A stretch of 64,000 nucleotides of DNA from Gigaspora rosea (taxonomy: Eukaryota; Glomeromycota; Glomeromycetes; Diversisporales; Gigasporaceae): positions 79,795 through 143,794 of the forward strand of contig QKWP01000632.1 in the NCBI GenBank assembly GCA_003550325.1. Direction: 5' to 3'. A model generated the notes under the pieces. It was not told where the DNA came from and did not search any database. It saw only the letters and a program-made list of their open reading frames with translations. Positions 56,471-64,000 of the stretch are shown in pieces (position 1 is the stretch's first letter; the number at the start of each line of letters is the position of its first letter). The translations under genes and the position numbers were made by a program.

Positions 56471-59400
56471 CAACTCAAATTTCATCCTATCGTAATAAAA
56501 TTATTAATTATTTTGTTACCTTGCCAATCTCTAAATTATATATTCTTTAAAATCAAATATGGTAAAGTAAATTTTTCTTTTCCCTGAATTTAATATGTTG
56601 CTATAGAATTGTGAATACTGATATTAATTTATGTAATTTATGTAAATTAAAGGGATTCTCATTAATACGCGCGTAATTAAATTTAGTAAGTTAAGAAAAC
56701 TGAACTTTAAAGACTTATATAATATAAATCTAGTCTTAGAAATGATAAGCATGTTCATCTCTGATAATCATCTACAAGTAAAAAATTTGATCATGATATT
56801 TTTAAAATTTTTGCCTTTTACATATCATTTATTATATAAATGCTCCTTTCTTTTTTTTTTTATTGTCACCAGTTCTATCAATAACATTAAATTGTTCAAT
56901 GTCTTGGCACATTTAAGTCAAACGCAGTGTAATTAGTCAATTAGAATGCTTTTAAAACGAACAGATATCAGGGCTTTGTAATAGCATACATACATATATG
57001 AATCGTACCTCGAATTTGAATCTGCCTGCGGTGATTGACCAACATAAGAATTAGTAACGGTAAAGATAGGGTTAGTGATAGAATATTATTATAATTTATT
57101 ATATATTCTCGGGTAACCCGATGACAATCGGGATCTGTACTAACGCTAATTCGAGGTACAAGATGTATATAATGATAGACCAAAATAGACAAACAACTAA
57201 GTATACACCATTAAGCCCATATATTAAACATATATTTACCTTTAATGCCCCTTGGCAATAGATTGCATTTATGTATAAAAAAATAATATACGAGAAGTAT
57301 GAGTTGGACTTTAGGAAAATTTGTTGGCGATCCGACAGAATTGTCATGAAGTTTTTCTTTTCAAAGGAAGTTCATTTAGATGACATTACAATATGATTAA
57401 ACATATAATATTATATTGCAGTTAAGAGTAGTCATATATATTCTAGATGAGGGTATATCCGGCCGGGTTATAAAACCAAAATTAATTCTCCAATTAATTT
57501 TGCATTAAAGATGTATTAAAATAGTCGTTCCCGTTAAGGTGAGGACTTGCTTATGACTTTATTATAGTATGCGACAGCAGAGTTGTCCAATATATATTAT
57601 ATATCAAAAATAGTTGCTAATTTTTTGGTTAATATATATACTATTATATATACCTTTATTATATAAATTTAGTATATACATTTAGTATATACATTTAGTA
57701 TATACATTTAGTATATACATTTAGTAAATACATTTAGTAAATACATTTAGTAAATACGTTTAGTATATCAGATATCAGATATAGTATATACATTTACGAA
57801 TTTTTAGAATACCGTACTGATATTTTTATTAGTAATTACTTTGATGCCAAAATATAAATAGTATTACTGATTAATTTGAAATTGATTTGATTTATCGTTA
57901 CTAATTTTAGAAATTTTTTTTCAACAAAGATTGGTGAATTTTTATATAATTTACGTTAGTATCCTAATTTGTATAAAACGACTATCTTATACTATGCAAT
58001 ATAAAAAAGATCATGTGAATAATTTGAAGAATCAATATTTGACTGTTTTTTTTTAAAAAAAAAAAACAATAATAATAATCATCAATAAAGATTCAACGTT
58101 TAATAAAAAAAACATGAAAATTCGGACTTAACGAATACAATTTAAGACTTATTTTTCAAAATTTTATTATGTTAATAATATTTAATTTTGCATGAATTTG
58201 AATTTAAAAAGACCTAATAAGTTTCTTTATTACGAAAAGGAATAACAAATCATTATTTGAATCAATATAACATTAATGATTAGTGCATAGATTTTCATAG
58301 TCACCTGGCCGGAAAAATAAGGCTGTGTTAACTATTCAATCAGCTAAAAATTAGAAAGAAAATAAAACAAAATACTGCGTGACACCCGCTTGAGTACATC
58401 TTTCATAGATAGTTGTACAAAAGGTGATACATGGTTAAAACAATATCCATATCTATCATTTTTAATAAAATAATAGGTCAACTTAAAGTTTAATCGAATA
58501 AAAATCATCTGAAAAAGTTTTTTTAAAGAATATTATAAGATTACCATTTTGGATTCATTCAGGATGGTTGCATTTCTTAAATGTATCATAATTTATTTCT
58601 TATAACTTAATCTCATACAATGCGTTTGTAAATTTCATAGTAACGGGGGTTTTTTTTTTTTTGAGAAAAAAAGAAAATAACATACATACTTTTTTAATTA
58701 ACAGGTTAATGAATGCTAGTCCATATAAAGAAATATAAATTACTCTCTTGAAGAAGAATATTCGATAAATGCATACGTAATTGAAAGTGGATTTCAATTC
58801 CTATATATGTAAGAGTATTAGGTAATTGCATACTGATATTTTCAAATTGGTGCGTTACCAGCATTACATAGATGCAAACCATTTAAACTGAGGTAACGTG
58901 TCATGGTTGGAATTTTCCAGGTAAAGATAACAAAGAATGGCATCATGTAACAACGCCTCAGTATAAAAAAAATGAATTTGGATTACAAAAATAAATAATC
59001 GTAAGTTAGTATGTATGGTATATATTATGATGCAATATATTTTTTAATGAACCAATCGTTTTCTAAAATCCATATTCGATATGTGTTAGATATCATAAAT
59101 GTATGCACGCGCTTGTCATAAATGGTTACATCGATTGGAGGTTTGTTTTTTTTTTCTTGTTGTCAATTTTTTATTCAACAAAGTAATAAGGATAAACTAA
59201 CTTAACTAGCATATTATTTTTATTATTTTTTGCATTAGTGAATGTAACTAGAACCAATACTTTTTGAATCACGTGAAATCAATCAACAGTTTTGATAAAA
59301 GATTCGGTTAAAAAGAATAAACAAAATGTAAAATATGGAAAAAGTGCTGATATATTAGTAAGACGTTATGCTAATTTAATCCATTGAAAGAAAATATTTT

Positions 59401-60270
59401 TGCCTAAAGTAGCATTTAGCATTTATTTACGTGATTGATTTGTAAGTACATCGCTTATTTTTAACTTTCTTGGTACCTATTACCACTATCTTGAATGCAT
59501 ATTTATTATTATGCAAAACAAGGCTGATATTACTGTTTGGGTCGTGGTTTTCTTGATTTATTGACGTCAAGTGTGATAATCATCATGAGTTTTCATATAT
59601 GGATAGAAAATCAGTCCACCACATTGTTGAATCCATATATCATTGGAGTTTTCGATAAACATTTTTGACAGTTTCTTGAATTTTTCTTCGCAAAGTTCGG
59701 TAGTAACCGCCGTGTAACATTCTGTAGTAAATCACCGAATTACACTAAATAATTAAATATGCCGAAAAGAACTGCACATCACTTGACAGAAGATAATATG
59801 ATTTCGAAACGCAATAACGTTCACAATATATTAAATTTTATTCTTCACATAAAGTAAATCATACTTTTCGTGGGAAACTTACTATCACACAGCGTAGTGT
59901 TGAATAATAACCTGGATAAGATTTAACTTAAATCTTTGATCCTGAATTGAATGATATTGAAAAAAAGTAATTTCGGTATCTGCTGGATTTTAAATCTATG
60001 GTGAGCATAGCTTATTTATTTAATGCGTCATAAACTGTTAAAAATTAAGGTGTTATTATGTGTGTCATTTACATTATCAGTTATACTCAGGGTTGTCACG
60101 TTTACTATACTTGTTTTATTGGCTTCTAATTCTATTCACTTTTTTCGTACTAATTAAATATAAAAATATTTTAAATTTATTACTTTACTAATAATCTAAC
60201 AATATATATTTAAAATAATTGCAAATTATTAATAAAAAATTTGGTTTAATATAAAAGACAAAAAATCAGG
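56471..60270. other. Long AT-rich stretch without a supported gene
   Basis: Frames at 56742-56936, 56968-57192, 57099-57347 and 58600-58797 were examined and carry no domain, no splice-supported extension and no family resemblance. The only clear structure is the 14-bp minisatellite at 57664-57778. Confidence 0.45.
57664..57778. repeat. 14-bp minisatellite ACATTTAGTATATA
   Basis: Eight tandem copies of a TTTAGTATATACAT unit, drifting to TTTAGTAAATACAT in the later copies. No spacers, so not a CRISPR-like array. Confidence 0.9.
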
Positions 60271-60278
60271 AAATAAAT

Positions 60279-60602
60279 TAGGGATATTATCCGATTTGAA
60301 ATCCAATAGACCATAGTCCGTCAACGGATCAGTCTGGGCCGAAAAAAATTGATCCGCATTAAGTTTTAAGACCGGACCAGTCTGGACCGGTCTAGTCTGG
60401 ACCGGTCTGGGCCGAAAAAAATTGATCCACATTAAGTTTTAAGACCGGACCAGTCTGGACCTGTATAGTCTGGACCGGTCTGGAAATTTGCAAAATGGCA
60501 TGCCACACTAACAAAGTCTTAAAATTGGAGATCATAATATACCAACCCAGAACTGGACCAGACTGAACCAGACCGAACAATACCGGACTGTTAACATCCC
60601 TA
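60279..60602. mobile_element. hAT-like element with CCGGTCTGG words
   Basis: The left TAGGGATATTA and the complement of TAGGGATGTTAACAG at the right agree over the first 11 bases except one; the flanking 8-mers do not match. GACCGG/CCAGTCTGG words occur about 15 times. A 73-bp direct duplication starts at GGGCCGAAAAAAATTGATCC (60336 and 60409). The frames 60229-60432 and 60392-60580 are translations of the words (PVQTGPV repeats), not genes. Confidence 0.5.
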
Positions 60603-60969
60603 TTTCGGTACTTTCTTCAAAATGGTAAGCTTATAATTTTTTATAAATAACTTTATTGCATCTAATATTAACTTAATCAATAGTACATCAACTTGTTGAA
60701 TGATTTATCCTGATCACCAGGTCTAAATCTACAGAAATGCACAGATACATATTATAAAATTATATAAAGTAGTTCCTAATACTATACATTGATAATATAT
60801 TATAATTATGTTGTAAATTTACTCGAATAATTTTGTTCATAGATTTACTTATGCACATCGATATTTCATATAACGGACAATACTAGTTAAAATATCAAAC
60901 ACAAATCATAAATGAGAAAATTATTGTTTAAGAATGTCACATTATCTGCACTTGGACTGATTTGTCTAA

Positions 60970-61691
60970 TCATTGAGTACTCGGTTGAGCATAATAAACT
61001 GGAATTAATCCCTGGTTTCCATTTATCTCGCATCCATATGTAAGATATTCTGGTTGCATATTAACAAACATGGATGAATCCGAATTCGGATAAGCAGGAA
61101 TGTGAACAGAGCAATCGACATGTTGCGGAGGAAGATAACACATTGGCACATAAGAGCTTTGTATGCTCCGCATGTAATAACTATTGCTGTCGGGATGATA
61201 ACGTTGTGCATAAACTAAGTTAACTGCTTGTGCTAGTAAGAAAAAAATAGAAAAAAAAGTCATTATGTATAAAAAAAAAAAAAAAAAAAACAAAAAAAAA
61301 CGAATATCTAATTTTTTTTTCCTTTTTCAATATGAATAATACCTAGTTGTTCATAAATCTCTTTCTCCTCAGCAGATGCTGTTCTCCAAAGAATGCCTGT
61401 TACTTTGGAAATCACACGCATATTGCAATGTCCTTGTTGTTTAGCTTCGAAATGAACGTTTTTTCTACATAAAAGAAACCCGTTAGGGGGTCGCGTAGGA
61501 GGGCTAATTCGATTACAATGAGCAGATAATAACTCTTCAGGATTGTTTAACTGAGGTGGAAAAATCTTCCTACGATCGAGACTATTCATCAATGCATTTG
61601 CCAGAAATTCTAAAGATAAATTAGAAGCCATAGTATCAGCGTTTAAAAAATTTGTAAAGTTTTGAATAATCTCTAAATAGCCAATTTTCAA
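60970..61691 (-). CDS. HMG-box (MATA_HMG type) protein, two exons, 203 aa
   Basis: Exon 1 is 61691-61343 and exon 2 is 61232-60970. The 110-bp intron (61342-61233; GTATTA...ACTAG) lies inside the HMG-box and joins EQL to AQAV in phase, giving 612 nt. The HMG box covers about residues 63-132: PPTRPPNGFLLCRKN, then HCNMRVISKVTGILWRTASA, EEKEIYEQLAQAV and AQRYHP, the usual P-R-P-x-N-x-F start, W in helix 2 and K-x-Y near the end. The N-terminus is unremarkable; the C-terminus is rich in Tyr, Pro and Ser. Single MATA-type HMG boxes bind DNA in the minor groove and act as transcription factors, including fungal mating-type factors; Glomeromycetes have many copies, so a mating role for this one is not implied. 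The start is the first in-frame Met; Met21 is an alternative. Confidence 0.85.
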
Positions 61692-62230
61692 AGTAGGAAG
61701 ATATTTTATTTTCGGTATTTATAATTTTTTTAAATTTATTTATTTCAGAAGGTGCAACCATCCGGAGAATATTGCATAACCGAATTAAATTTAACTTTTA
61801 TATTTTAGTTTTACGCGTATTTTTTTTGCTACTAGTCCTATATATAAAAAATTTGTCATTATAAGTTATATATATATATTTTATAGGGTTATATATATTT
61901 TTAATTAATTATAATATTTATAATATATATAATATAAAAACTGAACAATGTGAACTATACATTTTCCATGTGCGAACTTATTTATTCCTTATTCGGTACG
62001 ATGAATGAAAACCCTAATAATAATTTGTTTATCTGAAAATCGAATGTGACATTATGAGATTAAACAAGTTTTTCTTTTTCTAAATATTTAATAATACATT
62101 ATCTATATATTACCGGTATATATATTAATAAGTTGAATTTTTTAACGGCACATAAATATACAATGTAAGATCTACAGGGCGGATGAAACCATAAAAAATC
62201 GGATTCCAATTTATCTGTGACATTTCCGTA

Positions 62231-62275
<45 letters not shown>

Positions 62276-63269
62276 TTTAGGAACACAAAAGTTTAACCGA
62301 TAAATAATTCCTTTAGTACTAGTACTAGGTGATATATTCCTGATCATCATATAGTCAGCCCCGGCATATTGCATCATGCTGCATCTTATTTTTTTGGATA
62401 TAGCTGCATCTTATATCATAATTGTCATAACCAAATTTATCTATAAAGTATTATATAACATTATAATTTATATTTATTTCGCAATAAGCCGAGTTTTCTT
62501 AGAATCTTTTTTTCCTAATACCATATTACAAGGGAATAATATTAATCCTTATTCGTATGTTAACTGCTTCGATTGTAACTTATGTTATTTACTTATTAGA
62601 GTTATTTCCCTAGTTTACTAAATCTTATCAGTAAATTACATAGTACTGTATCAATAAAATCGTTTACGATCAAATAGTTTATTTTCTTTCATCCCGTGTA
62701 TTCCAAAATTAACGTTAAACGTCGAACAAAAGCCTCTCTATAGTCACTCTTTCTACAAACACCTTTTATGACATAAGCACATCGCACATAATTTACATTT
62801 ATTTTTAAATTTAATTACAACAATATATAGGAGAAAAAACCTATATATTTTCACAATATTTTATAGGCACTTTTATTTTCACCTAAGATCCGACTATGTG
62901 ATTATATAATGTATATTGCTATTTGTTAACGATCGTCGTGGCTGATACTATATGATGCTGAAATTGGCCAAGTTATGCTTTATTTTTTTTATCGTAGCTA
63001 GCCAGAATTATCAGTCGTTAGAAGTTTTATAACTTATAAAATGGTTTTGTATTATACTAATTTAGATTAGTATTTATGATAATCCTATCTGTTAATATGT
63101 TAAAGTTTTTAATTAGTTTATTTAATTAATTTACAATAACTGAACCACATTTTATTTATTTTTCACACGATATAGAAATAAAATGGCGAAGTTTTCATAG
63201 AGCTGGATCCTTATTTCTTAGGTTCTTAACTTCGAAGTAAAAATTTTTAGCACTGAGCACTAGAACATA
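61692..63269. other. Upstream flank of the HMG gene and AT-rich DNA
   Basis: The presumed promoter lies just above 61691 and cannot be delimited. A run of 42 T residues (62233-62274) is the longest homopolymer of the window and generates a false poly-K frame at 62099-62377. The phrase GGCTGATACTATATGATGCTGAA at 62940 resembles GGCTGATGCTGAAGTTGG at 13985. No gene is seen. Confidence 0.5.
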
Positions 63270-63466
63270 CCGTAAAATCTGGACGCGAGTACCCCCCATG
63301 GCGTGTACCTCTAACAGTTTTAAGTACTAGACGGTGATTCATGCTCAGGTACAAAAGCATTATATAAACTATACATATCATATCAGGTGCATATAGTAAA
63401 ACATATTGTCTCAATACACTGTATCCTCATAAAGGTGTACCCGGGTACTCGGTCTGGATTTTACGG
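63270..63466. mobile_element. 197-bp TA-target MITE
   Basis: The ends CCGTAAAATCTGGACGCGAG and the complement of CCGTAAAATCCAGACCGAGT are flanked by TA (63268-63269, 63467-63468). GTGTACC motifs face each other just inside. Tc1/mariner-type by target; no coding sequence. Confidence 0.75.
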
Positions 63467-63559
63467 TACTGTATTATTAGTCATCATATATGTAGTTTAC
63501 TTTATTTATCGCTAACGTTAATGATTATTAGTCTTCTGATTAATTTCTACAGGGATCGA

Positions 63560-64000
63560 CAAAATCTGTATATCATCATCACAGGGACGGGAGCCGGACA
63601 TCGCCTAAATCTAGAACACTATAGATAGGCTTTCACTCCGCTTCCCTCCGCTCCAGCCCAATAAATCCAGTTCACCATAAATAGGTCGCTTCCCTCCGCT
63701 TCAGCAGATATATAGATAAAGCAGGCCGGATTTGATCAAAGTTAATTTAAGCCGAATTAAGCTTAACTCGAGCCAAAATTCTAAACCACACTCTAGGGAA
63801 CAAAAGTAAGTCATACAAATTTAATAATTTAGTTCTTATAACCCAGCCGGGTCAAATTCTGCAAATTTCAAAAAATTTTTTATATTTACTACCCGAGTAT
63901 TTTTTTTTTTTTAGGAATTATAAGAAAATTTTAGATGTTTTTTATACATAAATTTTTTTGAAAATAAAATTAAAGGCTGGGTTGTCACCATTTTTCAAAT
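63560..64000. other. Window end: word-rich segment and small palindrome
   Basis: CAGGGACGGGAGCCGGACAT at 63591 has the look of a hAT-type left end, followed by repeated CGCTTCCCTCCGCT at 63639 and 63688. The partner end was not found before 64000. A relative of the 34377 palindrome (GAATTAAGCTTAACTCGAGC) is at 63753. No gene. Confidence 0.4.

Noticed and set aside
57664..57778. Possible CRISPR-like array
   Set aside because: The repeats are directly adjacent 14-bp units without unique spacers, in a eukaryotic setting; it is a minisatellite.
60229..60580. PVQTGPV-repeat protein on the minus strand
   Set aside because: The repeats are translations of the CCGGTCTGG words of a hAT-like element, with stops at its edges.
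62099..62377. 92-aa frame with poly-lysine
   Set aside because: Created by the 42-base T run; no conservation or domain.
1..64000. tRNA and rRNA genes
   Set aside because: No stretch with the tRNA A and B box order plus a plausible cloverleaf, and no rRNA-like conserved block, was recognised by eye; a tRNAscan or Rfam search could overturn this.

Overview
The window is about three-quarters A+T, carries short introns, and is almost entirely repeats. It looks like nuclear DNA of an arbuscular mycorrhizal fungus (Glomeromycotina, Rhizophagus/Glomus-like). That reading rests on a MATA-type HMG-box gene, a multi-exon SIR2-like gene, fragments of the Sel1-repeat/protein-kinase family that is hugely expanded in these fungi, and dense nested transposons. 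The species call is inference from remembered family features; no search was run.

Only two intact protein genes can be supported, both on the minus strand and both needing splicing: a six-exon SIR2-like NAD-binding protein (10167-12134, 520 aa) and a two-exon HMG-box protein (60970-61691, 203 aa). Every splice junction assigned joins in phase. All other coding traces are broken: an unrecognised pseudogene (1616-2330), Sel1/kinase fragments (17996-21350), a second and different kinase fragment (20230-20600), LINE RNase H and zinc-finger pieces (24607-26245), and an LTR-retrotransposon gag with two CCHC knuckles (38764-39710).

Layout. 1-10 kb: low-complexity DNA, a LINE 3' end, and nested foldback elements whose target duplications can be read exactly. 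10.1-12.2 kb: the SIR2-like gene. 12.4-16.6 kb: small inverted-repeat elements, telomere-like TTAGGG repeats, A-rich blocks. 16.66-21.89 kb: an LTR element (duplication ATGGG) whose interior is kinase-gene fragments, split by a 2.1-kb hAT-like element that itself holds another kinase fragment. 22.0-31.4 kb: a chain of hAT-like elements, an array of alternating 327-bp palindromes and a LINE. 31.4-36.1 kb: minisatellite and foldbacks. 36.14-40.25 kb: a decayed LTR retrotransposon. 40.8-52.1 kb: more hAT-like elements and two solo LTRs. 52-60 kb: mostly featureless AT-rich DNA. 61 kb: the HMG gene.

The unifying signal is a large set of non-autonomous DNA elements that begin with hAT-type ends (C/T-A-G/A-N-G), usually have readable 8-bp target duplications, and carry near each end many copies of a short word that differs from family to family: GGGTC, GGCCA, AGGTTCA, TTTGATTTG, GTTCTC, TAATCGAT, TTGATCGAT, ACGAAATT, TGTCCAATT, AAATGACC, CACATAATTTGG, CCGGTCTGG. 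Two of them (28570-31056 and 41161-42123) share an interior although their terminal words differ, and one (18847-20984) has captured a kinase gene fragment with intron boundaries. This fits a diversified set of hAT-type mobilisation systems, each with its own subterminal binding word.
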